Of a stretch of DNA of 36,175 bases, positions 7,458-16,607 are shown in pieces. Below the pieces are notes generated by a model. The model worked only from the letters and a program-made list of their open reading frames with translations. It had not been told where the DNA came from and made no database searches. How positions within the stretch are numbered: the stretch's first letter is position 1; every line of letters starts with the position of its first letter. A program made the translations under genes and the position numbers. This stretch comes from Oscillospiraceae bacterium (GTDB lineage Bacteria > Bacillota > Clostridia > Saccharofermentanales > Fastidiosipilaceae), in the NCBI GenBank assembly GCA_028704415.1, contig JAQWFM010000019.1, positions 1-36,175 of the forward strand, in the 5' to 3' direction.

Positions 7458-8843
7458 TGCCTGCAACTGTTTCAGCTGTTGCTTGAGCGCCTGAATGTCG
7501 GCTAAAACCGCGGCGGGCGCGGGACCGCCGGGCAGATTGCGTTTGTCTACCAGCTGTTGGAGATCAAGGGCCTGATAGACGTCTGGGCCGATCAGACTGC
7601 AGGCGGTCTGCAACTGCGGCAAGCTTAGGTCTTCTAGGCCGCAGTGCCGGCTGCTGCAGATAGCTACCAGATGACCGACAATATGGTGGGCATCTCTGAA
7701 GGGTAATCCTTTTTTTACCAGATAATCGGCTAAATCCGTAGCGTTGGTAAAGCCGCGCGCCGCTGCCGCCCGCATGGTGTCCCGCTGCCATATGGCGGTA
7801 GCCAGCATGCCGGTGAAAGCAGGGAGACAGGCGGTTACTGTATCAATCGCGTCAAAGGTAGCTTCTTTATCTTCCTGCAGGTCTTTATTGTAAGCTAACG
7901 GTATGCCTTTCAGCATGACCATCAGGGTGTTCAGGCTCCCGATCACCCGGGCACTTTTGCCGCGGGTCAGTTCTGCTACGTCCGGGTTCTTTTTTTGCGG
8001 CATGATGGAAGAGCCGGTTGAATAGGCGTCATCCAGCTCTACAAAGTGAAATTCCTGACTGGACCATAACACAAACTCTTCGCTCCAACGGGACAAGTGC
8101 AGCATCAGCATCGCTAAGACACTGACCAGCTCAACCGCGTAGTCCCGGTCCCCCACCGCATCCAGACTGTTAGTCGCCACCCTGGCAAAGCCTAACGCAT
8201 GGGCGGTCATTTCCCTGTCCAGGGGATAGGTGCTGGTGGCCAGCGCCCCGGCGCCTAACGGGCAACTGTCGTTGCGTTTGGTCCAGTCCTGCAAGCGCCA
8301 GAGATCCCGCAGGAGCATATGGGCATATGCGCACAGGTGATGCCCCAGCGTTATCGGCTGGGCCCGCTGTAAATGCGTATAGCCGGGTAAAATAGTCCGG
8401 CTTTCTTTTTGGGCCTGATTCAGGGTTTCGCTGATTAAGTCAGTCAAAAGCCGGCTGATATCAACCGAACGATGCTTAAGGTAGAGCTTAAAATCAGTGG
8501 CTACCTGATCATTGCGGCTCCGGCCGGTATGGAGGCGCTTACCAGCCGCCTGGACTCTCCGGGTCAATTCAGATTCAATGAAGGTATGAATATCTTCAGC
8601 TTCCGGATCAATAGCCAGCGCGCCGCTGTCCAGATCTTTCAGAATTGATGCCAGGCCCTGTTGAATAGCCTGCCCGTCCTCAGTACTGATGACGCCTTGT
8701 TTAGCCAGCATGGCGGCATGTGCCATGCTGCCGGCAATATCTTCCGGGTACATCCTGCTGTCATAGGCGATGGACCGGTTATAGCGGTCTACGGCTGCGG
8801 CGGTTTCTTTGCTGAAACGGCCGGCCCACAATTTATCTTCCAT
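7443..8843 (-). CDS. argH: Argininosuccinate lyase
   Basis: Splits argininosuccinate into arginine and fumarate, the last step of arginine synthesis; a cytoplasmic homotetramer. The 466 residues fit the family. Visible are MEDKLWAGRFSKETAA at the start, HTGRSRNDQVATDFKLY, the LPGYTHLQRAQP segment, and the superfamily signature GSSIMPQKKNPD with the flexible-loop serine. ATG 8843 is chosen because AGGAGGG lies 7 bases upstream. The frame is open for 39 more codons upstream, but that stretch includes a hairpin and is not conserved. It is the second gene of an argG-argH unit and overlaps the BlaI-type gene tail-to-tail by 15 bases. Confidence 0.97.
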   Translation of the reverse strand: MEDKLWAGRFSKETAAAVDRYNRSIAYDSRMYPEDIAGSMAHAAMLAKQGVISTEDGQAIQQGLASILKDLDSGALAIDPEAEDIHTFIESELTRRVQAAGKRLHTGRSRNDQVATDFKLYLKHRSVDISRLLTDLISETLNQAQKESRTILPGYTHLQRAQPITLGHHLCAYAHMLLRDLWRLQDWTKRNDSCPLGAGALATSTYPLDREMTAHALGFARVATNSLDAVGDRDYAVELVSVLAMLMLHLSRWSEEFVLWSSQEFHFVELDDAYSTGSSIMPQKKNPDVAELTRGKSARVIGSLNTLMVMLKGIPLAYNKDLQEDKEATFDAIDTVTACLPAFTGMLATAIWQRDTMRAAAARGFTNATDLADYLVKKGLPFRDAHHIVGHLVAICSSRHCGLEDLSLPQLQTACSLIGPDVYQALDLQQLVDKRNLPGGPAPAAVLADIQALKQQLKQLQASALN

Positions 8844-8865
8844 GCGTATGCCCTCCTGCAGTAAT

Positions 8866-8895
8866 AAAGATGCGGAGTTGCTGCTCCGCATCTTT
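8866..8895 (-). promoter_or_regulatory. Intercistronic hairpin between argG and argH
   Basis: On the minus strand AAAGATGCGGAG and CTCCGCATCTTT pair perfectly over 12 bases with a six-base loop (CAGCAA), followed by ATTACTG. It ends about 8 bases before the argH ribosome site (AGGAGGG). It lacks a strong T-tract, so a transcript-stabilising or attenuating element is as likely as a terminator. Confidence 0.6.
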
Positions 8896-8964
8896 ACCAG
8901 CTGTTTTATGTCTTGTCCTCTGGTCCGGCCTGACCGGTAAGTCCTCCCGGGACAGGTCAAATGT

Positions 8965-10185
8965 TCAGGCCCGGGGCAGCAACCCGTTGCGCTGCTTCAT
9001 TTGAGCCACCACCTTCATCGGCAGTCCAAAGCAGTTTATAAACCCGCCGGCGTCTTTTTGATCATAGACATGATCTTCACTGAAAGTTGACAGCTCCTCC
9101 TGGTAGAGCGAGAAGGGAGAGGTGGTTCCGGCCGGCAGAACATTACCTTTATAAAGTTTCAGCTTAACCTTACCGGTAACCACCTTCTGGGTTTCATCCA
9201 CAAACGCCTGTAATGCTTCACGCAGGGGGTGGTACCATTGGCCGTAGTATACCAGTTCTGCATAACGCTGGGCTACCAGGTCTTTATAATGCAGCGTGTC
9301 ACGGTCCAGGGTCAGAAGTTCCAGCTCACGATGGGCGGCATACATGACCGTACCGCCGGGGGTTTCATATACCCCGCGGCTTTTCATGCCTACCAGGCGG
9401 TTTTCCACCATGTCCGCAATGCCGACGCCGTTTTGTCCGGCTACTTCATTCAGATGCTGCAAAATTGCGGTGGCACCACTGATGCCATCGACTTCAACCG
9501 GGATACCGTTTTTAAAGGTCAGGTCAACGTAAGTTGCTTGATCCGGAGCGGCCTCAGGTGAAACCATTAATTTTAAGATCTGATCATAGTGCGGCTCGTT
9601 AGCCGGATTTTCCAGATCCATTCCTTCATGGCTCAGATGCCAGATATTCTGATCCATGCTGTAATTGTCCTTTTTGGTGACCGGGATAGGAATGTTGCGG
9701 GCTTTGGCGTAATCAACTTCTTCATCACGGGACTTAATATCCCAGATCCGCCATGGCGCCAGGATCTTGAGATCCGGAGCCAGCGCTTTTATGGTCAATT
9801 CAAAACGAACCTGATCATTGCCCTTGCCGGTAGCGCCATGACAGATGGTACTGCAATGCTCCTGGCGCGCAATATCAACCATGTGTTTGGCAATCAGCGG
9901 CCGGGCAAAAGAGGTACCCAGCAGATACTTGCCCTCATACACCGCATTGGCTTTTAGGGTGGGATAAATGAAGTCAGTAATAAATTCTTCCGTCATATCT
10001 ATGACATAGCATTTTTCCGCCCCGCATTTAAGCGCTTTTGCTTTAAGTTCAGCCTCATCCACGCCAATGCCGACATCACCGGCCATAGCGATGACATCGC
10101 AATCATAATGCTCTTTAAGCCATGAAATGATAATTGAGGTATCCAAACCGCCTGAATAAGCCAGTAAAAATCTTTCTTTGCTCAT
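8965..10185 (-). CDS. argG: Argininosuccinate synthase
   Basis: Joins citrulline and aspartate using ATP to give argininosuccinate; a cytoplasmic tetramer. The 406 residues match the usual 395-410. The ATP-pyrophosphatase loop [15 protein letters not shown] is at residues 9-23. The substrate loops [14 protein letters not shown] and the segment [18 protein letters not shown] are present. ATG 10185 follows GAGGAG by 8 bases. argH lies 121 bases downstream on the same strand. A promoter with overlapping inverted repeats that suit ArgR sits just upstream, so arginine repression is likely. No other arg gene is in the window. Confidence 0.98.
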   Translation of the reverse strand: MSKERFLLAYSGGLDTSIIISWLKEHYDCDVIAMAGDVGIGVDEAELKAKALKCGAEKCYVIDMTEEFITDFIYPTLKANAVYEGKYLLGTSFARPLIAKHMVDIARQEHCSTICHGATGKGNDQVRFELTIKALAPDLKILAPWRIWDIKSRDEEVDYAKARNIPIPVTKKDNYSMDQNIWHLSHEGMDLENPANEPHYDQILKLMVSPEAAPDQATYVDLTFKNGIPVEVDGISGATAILQHLNEVAGQNGVGIADMVENRLVGMKSRGVYETPGGTVMYAAHRELELLTLDRDTLHYKDLVAQRYAELVYYGQWYHPLREALQAFVDETQKVVTGKVKLKLYKGNVLPAGTTSPFSLYQEELSTFSEDHVYDQKDAGGFINCFGLPMKVVAQMKQRNGLLPRA

Positions 10186-10230
10186 GATTATTTCTCCTCA
10201 TCCGTGAAGTACTGCTTCAATCTGTCGCCT

Positions 10231-10298
10231 ACTTTATCACAGCATACACGAGTATGCAAGCCCTACGCATAAAATTCATATATAATGCATAATCATAC
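10231..10298 (-). promoter_or_regulatory. argG promoter with candidate ArgR boxes
   Basis: On the minus strand -35 TTGCAT (10259-10254) and -10 TAAAGT (10236-10231) are 17 bases apart, and a TG one base before the -10 makes it an extended -10. The inverted repeat GCATAC-ACGA-GTATGC (10242-10257) covers the spacer and -35. Two further AT-rich GCAT-type half-palindromes follow upstream (10267-10280 and 10286-10298). Tandem boxes of this size over an arg promoter are what ArgR/AhrC binds. The assignment rests on position and resemblance. Confidence 0.6.
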
Positions 10299-10440
10299 AA
10301 AATGGCACGTCTGGACTTACTCCCGGACGGAGCTGATGTCAGCAGCAACTCAATGCGGCTGAGCCTGCTTCGCGGCGAAAAAAACCGGACACTCAGGGTA
10401 ATTCGTAGCAAGGACCTGACGTTACAAAATAACCCGGTCA

Positions 10441-10449
10441 TGCTATAAT
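10441..10449 (+). promoter_or_regulatory. Extended -10 promoter of htpG
   Basis: TGCTATAAT (10441-10449) is a perfect extended -10. The best -35 is a poor TTACAA 16 bases upstream. The ATG at 10490 is preceded by AAGAGGAG (10476-10483), giving a leader of about 35 bases. Confidence 0.7.
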
Positions 10450-10489
10450 TATCACTTGCCAATAAGCTATAAGAAAAGAGGAGTCTAGC

Positions 10490-12433
10490 ATGGAGCGTAA
10501 AGAAGGACAGATCAGTGTCAATACTGAAAATATATTTCCGGTGATCCGGAAATGGCTTTATTCAGATCAGGATATTTTCCTTCGCGAATTAGTGTCAAAT
10601 GGCACCGATGCCATCAGCAAATTCAAACGCCTGGTTCAGCTGGGTGAAGCAGAGGCTGATGCAAATGAAGCTTACCGGATTGATGTGATTCTGGATACCG
10701 ATCAGCACACCCTGACGGTCAGCGACAACGGACTGGGTATGACGGCTGATGAAATCGACAAATATATTAACCAGATCGCTTATTCCGGCGCGGTTAATTT
10801 TTTGGAACAGTACAAAGATAAAGGTGATGAAGGGGCGATTATCGGCCACTTCGGCCTGGGCTTCTATTCGGCCTTCATGGTTTCATCTCAGGTGGTCATT
10901 AATACTAAATCATATCGCAAGGAGGCGCCCGCGGCTCGCTGGACCAGCGCGGAAGGAATGGAATTTGTCCTGGAGGCCGGGGACCGGGCTGAGCGCGGGA
11001 CGGATATTATTCTTAATCTGAATGAAGAGGCGCAGGCTGAGCTGACCGGTTATAAAGTGCGTGATATCTTGCATAAATATTGCGAATTCATGCCTTATGA
11101 AATTTACTTTACGGACGTGGTCAGCGACCGGGAGCAAAAAGCGGACCGTGAAAAGCACCATAAGGAAGAGGTGGCAGCCTGGGAGAAGCGCAAAGCGGAA
11201 GCGCTTGAAAAAAAGGAAGACTTTACTGAAGCTGAGCCCACGCTGTATGAGCCGGCTGAAGCCGGCCCGGTTAATCATCCTCATCCTTTATGGCAAAAAG
11301 CGCCCAAGGATTGCACGGATGAGGAATACAAGGCGTTCTACCGCGATACCTTTCAGGATTACCGTGAACCATTATTCTGGATACACCTGAATATGGATTA
11401 TCCCTTTCATGTGCAGGGGATTTTGTATTTCCCGCAGGCAGAAAATACGTATGAAACCTTAGATGGCCGGATTAAGCTGTACAGTAATCAGGTCTTTGTC
11501 GCGGACAATATTAAAGAGGTTATCCCGGATTTTCTGTTCCTGCTGAAGGGGTGTATTGACGCACCGGATCTGCCCCTGAATGTTTCGCGCAGTTTCCTGC
11601 AGAATGACAGTTACGTCAAAAAACTAAGCGAACATATTGTTCGCAAGGTGGCTGACCGCCTGACTAAGATGTTTGAAAAAGAGCGGGAGATTTATAACGG
11701 CTATTGGAAAGACCTGGCTGTATTTGTTAAGTACGGCTGCCTGCGGGAAGCTAAATTTTATGACCGCATGAAAGACGCGCTGCTCTTTGAAACGACTGAG
11801 GGTGAGTTTAAGACGGCCAAAGAACTGGGAGAGAAAATCTGGTATACCACAGATAAAGCCCGGCAGGTTGCCTACATTAAGCGGGCGGCTGACGCCGGCC
11901 ATACGGTGGTCATAATGGATCATGAACTGGACAATCCGTTCATGTCCATGCTGGAACAAAAACAATCGCCGCTCAAATTTGTCCGGATTGATTCGGAAGT
12001 GGATGCCGCTGAGGGTGTGATTGAACATCAGGCAACCTTTGAGAAGCTTTTCCGTCGGATCAGCGGACAGGAAAAACTGACGGTGAAAGTCAAAGCCATG
12101 GGTGAAGACGGCCCGGCCGCTGTACTGACAGAGTCAGAAGAATCCCGCCGCTCTCAGGAAATGCGCAAACAGTTTGAGCGGATGCAGGGCAAAAACTCCG
12201 GCATGGATTTTGACAGCATGTTTCCGGTTGAGCAGACGCTGGTGGTTAATACCGACAGTCCGTTAGCCGCCAAACTGCGCAGCTTTGCGGATATACCGGC
12301 CCAAAAAGAGCAGGGAGATGAAATAGCCAGGCAGTTATATGATCTGGCCAGACTAAGCCATGGCAGTTTGACCGGCCAGGATCTGGCCAATTTCCTCAGC
12401 CGCAGCACGCGGCTGCTGAATGACCTGAACTAA
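10490..12433 (+). CDS. htpG: Molecular chaperone HtpG (Hsp90 family)
   Basis: ATP-dependent dimeric chaperone of 647 aa. The N-terminal GHKL ATPase shows FLRELVSNGTDAISK (residues 30-44), VSDNGLGMT and GHFGLGFYSAFMV. The first motif reads NGTDA where most bacterial HtpG have NASDA. The middle domain contains DLPLNVSRSFLQND, including the family's catalytic-loop arginine. A strongly charged Lys/Glu-rich segment (about 211-262) joins the N and middle domains and looks longer than in most bacterial members, recalling the eukaryotic Hsp90 linker. The C-terminal dimerisation part is complete. It is monocistronic by appearance, with its own extended -10 promoter and a strong terminator. Confidence 0.97.
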   Translation: MERKEGQISVNTENIFPVIRKWLYSDQDIFLRELVSNGTDAISKFKRLVQLGEAEADANEAYRIDVILDTDQHTLTVSDNGLGMTADEIDKYINQIAYSGAVNFLEQYKDKGDEGAIIGHFGLGFYSAFMVSSQVVINTKSYRKEAPAARWTSAEGMEFVLEAGDRAERGTDIILNLNEEAQAELTGYKVRDILHKYCEFMPYEIYFTDVVSDREQKADREKHHKEEVAAWEKRKAEALEKKEDFTEAEPTLYEPAEAGPVNHPHPLWQKAPKDCTDEEYKAFYRDTFQDYREPLFWIHLNMDYPFHVQGILYFPQAENTYETLDGRIKLYSNQVFVADNIKEVIPDFLFLLKGCIDAPDLPLNVSRSFLQNDSYVKKLSEHIVRKVADRLTKMFEKEREIYNGYWKDLAVFVKYGCLREAKFYDRMKDALLFETTEGEFKTAKELGEKIWYTTDKARQVAYIKRAADAGHTVVIMDHELDNPFMSMLEQKQSPLKFVRIDSEVDAAEGVIEHQATFEKLFRRISGQEKLTVKVKAMGEDGPAAVLTESEESRRSQEMRKQFERMQGKNSGMDFDSMFPVEQTLVVNTDSPLAAKLRSFADIPAQKEQGDEIARQLYDLARLSHGSLTGQDLANFLSRSTRLLNDLN

Positions 12434-12451
12434 GGCCTGCTTTTTCTCGGG

Positions 12452-12490
12452 AAGACCGTTTCCGGCAAGGAAGCGGTCTTTTGTTGTTTA
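12452..12490 (+). terminator. Terminator of htpG
   Basis: AAGACCGTTTCC (12452-12463) pairs with GGAAGCGGTCTT (12469-12480) over 12 positions with one G-U and a five-base loop, then TTTTGTTGTTT. A typical intrinsic terminator 18 bases after the stop. Confidence 0.9.
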
Positions 12491-12558
12491 ACTGGTCCGC
12501 AAGGACAAGTTAGGGTAAACTTGAGCCGTAATTGATATTCCTGCAGGAGGGAAGCAAA

Positions 12559-15500
12559 ATGATCGAGCAATCGGGGGAACGGGAGACAGTCAGAATATTT
12601 GTTGCCCGTAAAGATGCTTATGCAGTTGAAGCGGAACAGATTTTACAGGATCTGAGAGATAATTTTGGCCTGGACACGCTGACTGGACTGAAGATCTACA
12701 ACCGTTATGATATCAGCGGGCCGGACGCGGCCCTGATGGCCCAGACCCGCTGGACGGTCTGGGCTCAGGCACCGCTGGATGAGGTTTATGATGAAACCAC
12801 AGATCTCAGCGGCGCGGATTTTGTACTGGCGGTGGAAGCTTTACCCGGTCAGTATGAGCAGCGGGAGGATTCAGCGGAGCAGTGCGTGCAATTACTGAGC
12901 CCCGGCCAGCGGCCACTGGTGCGCTGTGCCAAAGTCTATGCCTTTAACGGCCGGATACAAGCCGCTGAGCAGGCGGAAATCCGCCGCTACTTAATTAACC
13001 CGGTTGAGGCCAGGGAGGCGGCTTTGGCAAAACCTAAGAGCCTGCAGCCCCCGGTTAAGCAGCCGGAGGCGGTGGCCACCCTCAATGGATTCAGGGCATT
13101 AAGTCAGGCTGAGTTAGCCGCCTGGCGCAGCCGCCGCGGCTTAGCTATGAGTCAGGCCGATATTGAGCTGGTTCAGGCTTACTTTGCCAGGCAGGGCCGG
13201 GACCCCAGTCTGACTGAAATAAAAGTCCTGGATACTTACTGGTCGGATCACTGCCGGCATACGACGTTTGCCACGGTGCTGCAATCTGTCTGCACCGCTG
13301 AAGGCAGGCTTGTTGCAGCGCAGCCGGGGAGTACAGCAGAACCAGTCGATCAGACGGACTTCTCTGCTTTTTTAGCCCGGCGCTGGCAAGCTTATCAGGC
13401 CCTGCGCCAAACCTGTCTGGGGTCCCAAACCGCCAGCCATCCTGCCTGCCTGATGGATATGGCTACCTTGGGCGCGCGATATCTTAAGCAACAGGGGTTG
13501 CTCACAGATCTGGATGAGTCCGAAGAGATTAATGCCTGCAGCCTTAAAATTACAGTTCCGGTTGACGGACAGGCCGTACCCTATCTGTTGATGTTTAAAA
13601 ATGAAACCCATAACCATCCGACTGAAATTGAGCCGTTTGGCGGTGCGGCTACCTGTCTGGGCGGCGCGATCCGAGACCCGCTGTCCGGCCGCGCTTACGT
13701 GTATCAGGCTATGCGCGTAACCGGCAGCGGGGACCCGACCGCGGCTGTTGCCGGTACCTGGCCGGGTAAACTGCCGCAACGTAAGCTGACCCAGGGAGCT
13801 GCGGCCGGCTATAGTTCATATGGCAATCAGATCGGCCTGGCTACCGGGCAAGTCAGTGAAATGTATCATCCGGGCTATGTCGCCAAAAGGCTCGAAATCG
13901 GCGCGGTGGTAGCCGCCGCGCCGGCAGATCAGGTGGTCAGAGAGACGCCTGCGCCCGGTGATGTAGTCGTTTTGCTGGGTGGCCGTACCGGCCGCGACGG
14001 CATTGGCGGCGCTACCGGTTCTTCCAAAAGCCATGATGAGTCTTCAGTTCGCCAGTCCGGTTCTGAGGTACAGAAGGGAAACCCGCCTACGGAACGCAAT
14101 CTGCAGCGGCTGATGCGGCGCCCGGAAGCTTCACGCCTGATTCGTCGCTGTAATGATTTTGGTGCCGGCGGTGTAGCTGTGGCCATTGGTGAACTGGCTG
14201 ATGGCCTGCGCATTGACCTGGACCGTGTGCCCAAAAAGTATGAAGGCCTGGACGGCACAGAAATCGCCATCTCGGAGTCTCAGGAGCGGATGGCTTGCGT
14301 GGTCAGAGCCAGCGATGCCAGGCAATTCATTCAATATGCGGAGGAGGAGAATCTGGAGGCGACAGTGGTGGCCCAGGTCACGGCGGATCCTCGCCTGGTT
14401 ATGACCTGGCGGGGTCAGACGCTGGTGAACCTGTCCCGCGATTTTATTGCGACTAACGGTGCGCCGCAGGCCGCTCAGGCTAAACTGCCGGCGCTGGATT
14501 GGCAGCAAAAACCGCGGTTGCTCCCAACCCTTACTGACTTTGATCAGGCTTTAAAAGAAGTACTGTCGCAAATTCGTTTTGCCAGCCAAAAGGGGTTGAT
14601 CGAACGCTTTGACGCCAGTATTGGCGCTGGCACGGTTTTTATGCCCTTAGGCGGCAGCTTTCAGCTAAGCCCTGAGGAAGGGATGGCAGCCTTAATTTCA
14701 CTGCGGCAGGGCCATACTGATCTGGCCAGTGTCATGACTTACGGGTTTGATCCCTATATAGGCAGCTGGAGCCCCTATCACGGCGCTTACTGGGGGGTCA
14801 CAGAAGCCCTGGCCAAATTGGTAGCCATGGGGGTGTCCTGGCAGGGGGCCAGGCTTTCTTTACAGGAATATTTTCCTAAAACTTCTGATCCGGATCACTG
14901 GGGCTTGCCCCTGGCAGGTTTACTGGGCGCCCTGGATGCCCAGTTGGATTACGCGGTCCCGGCCATTGGCGGCAAGGACAGCATGTCCGGCAGCTTTAAT
15001 GACCAGGGTGTTCCTCCTACAGTGGTTTGCTTTGCGGTTGCCACTTCAGCTGCTGGCGCTCTGCACAGTGCCGTTTTGACCCAGCCGGACCGCGAGCTAT
15101 GGTTTTTGCCGGCGGCTCAAAATACGCTGGCTTTACCGGATGCAAATCTGATAAAGCAACAGTGGCAGGCGGTTCTGGCTGCTCAGGCAGCAGGCCTCCT
15201 GGGCAGTTGCTTTACCACGCACGGGATGGGTCCCGCGGCGGCGACAGTCAGGCAGCTATTCAGTGAGGGCCTGGGTTTCAGCTTTGACTTTGAACTTGAA
15301 CTGACCAGGCTGTTTGATCAGGCGGTGGCCGGCTTGATTCTGGAACTTAGCGCTACCCCGGCTTGTCCCGTCCTGCCTGAAGGTCAGGCGGCAGCGCTGG
15401 CTAAGCTGCAAGCGCTGGGGGCCGTGCGCCTGGGCAGAACCACCATTTCGCCCACCTTGCGTTATCGTGACAGTTGCTTAAAACTATCGCAGGCCCTGGG

Positions 15501-16455
15501 CTGGTGGACTAAACCGCTGGAATCGGTGTTTCCCACCAGACTTAATCCTGAGCAGAAGCAGGCGCAGGCCGCGCCTGCCTGTCCTACCTTAAGCTGCCTC
15601 CAGAGCGCTGCCCCGGTAAAACAACGCGGCAGCCGGCCCTGGGCCAACCTGAAAGCGCAACCCAGAGTTTTAATACCGGTTTTTCCCGGCACCAATTGTG
15701 ACTATGACAGTGAACGCGCCTTTATTGACGCCGGCGCTAAAGTCAGGCTGTTTTTGCTGCGCAACATCCGACCGGAACTGCTGCAGGCAGATTTGCAGGC
15801 CTTTGCCCGGCAGATAGACCAGTGTCAGATTTTGATGCTGCCAGGGGGGTTCAGTGCCGGTGATGAGCCGGATGGCTCCGGAAAATTCATCGCGACTACG
15901 CTGCGCAACCCGGGAATCAGTGAGGCGGTGATGAACCTGCTGTATAAACGCGACGGTTTGATGCTGGGTATCTGTAATGGCTTTCAGGCCCTGCTGAAAC
16001 TGGGCCTGATCCCTTACGGCGAAATCCGTCCCCAGGCTGACAGTGATCCGACTCTGACGACTAACCGGATTGGCCGGCACGTATCAACTTACGTCCGTAC
16101 CCGCATTTCCTCGGTGAAGTCCCCCTGGTTGGCCAAGCTTAAGGTCGGCGATATTTTCAGCGTGCCGGTTTCACATGGCGAAGGGCGTCTGGTCATGTCT
16201 GATGCATGGGCGGAAAAACTGGCCGGACAGGGACAGATCGTAACTCAATATGTGGATGATCAGGGCCAGGCTACGCTGGACTTACCCTGGAATCCCAATG
16301 GTTCCGCGCTGGCAGTAGAAGGCCTGATATCTCCTGATGGCCGAATCCTGGGCAAAATGGGACATTCAGAACGTTACGGCAGTCAGATTGCCCTGAATAT
16401 ACCCGGGGCCAAGGATCAGCATATCTTCAGCTGCGGGGTACAATATTTTTCCTGA
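12559..16455 (+). CDS. purL: Phosphoribosylformylglycinamidine synthase, single-chain
   Basis: Converts FGAR, glutamine and ATP to FGAM in purine synthesis. The 1298 residues are the large one-chain form, combining the synthetase halves with a C-terminal glutaminase that many Bacillota split into PurS, PurL and PurQ. Visible are TYWSDHCRHTTF (about 226-237), FKNETHNHPTEIEPFGGAATC, GGRTGRDGIGGATGSS, and the glutaminase from about 1034 with PVFPGTNCDYDS, LPGGFSAGDEPDGSG and nucleophile Cys1139 in LGICNGFQ. ATG 12559 follows GCAGGAGGG; a TTG nine codons earlier would place the ribosome site inside the gene. No other pur gene flanks it, and I see no purine riboswitch in the 68 bases after the htpG terminator. 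Confidence 0.97.
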   Translation: MIEQSGERETVRIFVARKDAYAVEAEQILQDLRDNFGLDTLTGLKIYNRYDISGPDAALMAQTRWTVWAQAPLDEVYDETTDLSGADFVLAVEALPGQYEQREDSAEQCVQLLSPGQRPLVRCAKVYAFNGRIQAAEQAEIRRYLINPVEAREAALAKPKSLQPPVKQPEAVATLNGFRALSQAELAAWRSRRGLAMSQADIELVQAYFARQGRDPSLTEIKVLDTYWSDHCRHTTFATVLQSVCTAEGRLVAAQPGSTAEPVDQTDFSAFLARRWQAYQALRQTCLGSQTASHPACLMDMATLGARYLKQQGLLTDLDESEEINACSLKITVPVDGQAVPYLLMFKNETHNHPTEIEPFGGAATCLGGAIRDPLSGRAYVYQAMRVTGSGDPTAAVAGTWPGKLPQRKLTQGAAAGYSSYGNQIGLATGQVSEMYHPGYVAKRLEIGAVVAAAPADQVVRETPAPGDVVVLLGGRTGRDGIGGATGSSKSHDESSVRQSGSEVQKGNPPTERNLQRLMRRPEASRLIRRCNDFGAGGVAVAIGELADGLRIDLDRVPKKYEGLDGTEIAISESQERMACVVRASDARQFIQYAEEENLEATVVAQVTADPRLVMTWRGQTLVNLSRDFIATNGAPQAAQAKLPALDWQQKPRLLPTLTDFDQALKEVLSQIRFASQKGLIERFDASIGAGTVFMPLGGSFQLSPEEGMAALISLRQGHTDLASVMTYGFDPYIGSWSPYHGAYWGVTEALAKLVAMGVSWQGARLSLQEYFPKTSDPDHWGLPLAGLLGALDAQLDYAVPAIGGKDSMSGSFNDQGVPPTVVCFAVATSAAGALHSAVLTQPDRELWFLPAAQNTLALPDANLIKQQWQAVLAAQAAGLLGSCFTTHGMGPAAATVRQLFSEGLGFSFDFELELTRLFDQAVAGLILELSATPACPVLPEGQAAALAKLQALGAVRLGRTTISPTLRYRDSCLKLSQALGWWTKPLESVFPTRLNPEQKQAQAAPACPTLSCLQSAAPVKQRGSRPWANLKAQPRVLIPVFPGTNCDYDSERAFIDAGAKVRLFLLRNIRPELLQADLQAFARQIDQCQILMLPGGFSAGDEPDGSGKFIATTLRNPGISEAVMNLLYKRDGLMLGICNGFQALLKLGLIPYGEIRPQADSDPTLTTNRIGRHVSTYVRTRISSVKSPWLAKLKVGDIFSVPVSHGEGRLVMSDAWAEKLAGQGQIVTQYVDDQGQATLDLPWNPNGSALAVEGLISPDGRILGKMGHSERYGSQIALNIPGAKDQHIFSCGVQYFS

Positions 16456-16537
16456 TGCCGGGTACCTGATACCGGCCAGCAGGCGGCGCTGCCGTCGGAC
16501 AATCGTACCCCCGCGCCGCGGGCCAGGCCTCCCAGCC

Positions 16538-16583
16538 TTGCCAGAACGGCTGGTGGCGGATATAATAAACGAACATAAGTTTG
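16538..16583 (+). promoter_or_regulatory. uvrB promoter with LexA (SOS) box
   Basis: -35 TTGCCA (16538-16543), a 17-base spacer and a perfect -10 TATAAT (16561-16566). Four bases on, CGAAC-ATAA-GTTTG (16570-16583) matches the Bacillota LexA/DinR palindrome CGAAC-N4-GTTCG with one change. The -35 also lies in the loop of the inverted repeat CCAGCC/GGCTGG (16532-16537 and 16548-16553). Confidence 0.85.
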
Positions 16584-16607
16584 CCACAAGCGGAAAGAGG
16601 TCCTGGG

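Larger units (their letters stand above)
10186..10489. other. Divergent argG-htpG intergenic region
   Basis: Holds the argG promoter and candidate ArgR sites in its left third and the htpG promoter at the right end. Between about 10300 and 10430 I see only a small GCTGA-TG-TCAGC palindrome and no gene. No CIRCE-type inverted repeat (TTAGCACTC half-sites) is present. Confidence 0.6.

Noticed and set aside
10186-10489. CIRCE or heat-shock operator at htpG
   Set aside because: No TTAGCACTC-type inverted repeat is present; only an extended -10 promoter is visible.
12491-12558. Purine riboswitch or PurR box in front of purL
   Set aside because: Only 68 bases remain after the htpG terminator, with a tiny GTCC-GCAA-GGAC stem and no riboswitch core or PurR-like motif.
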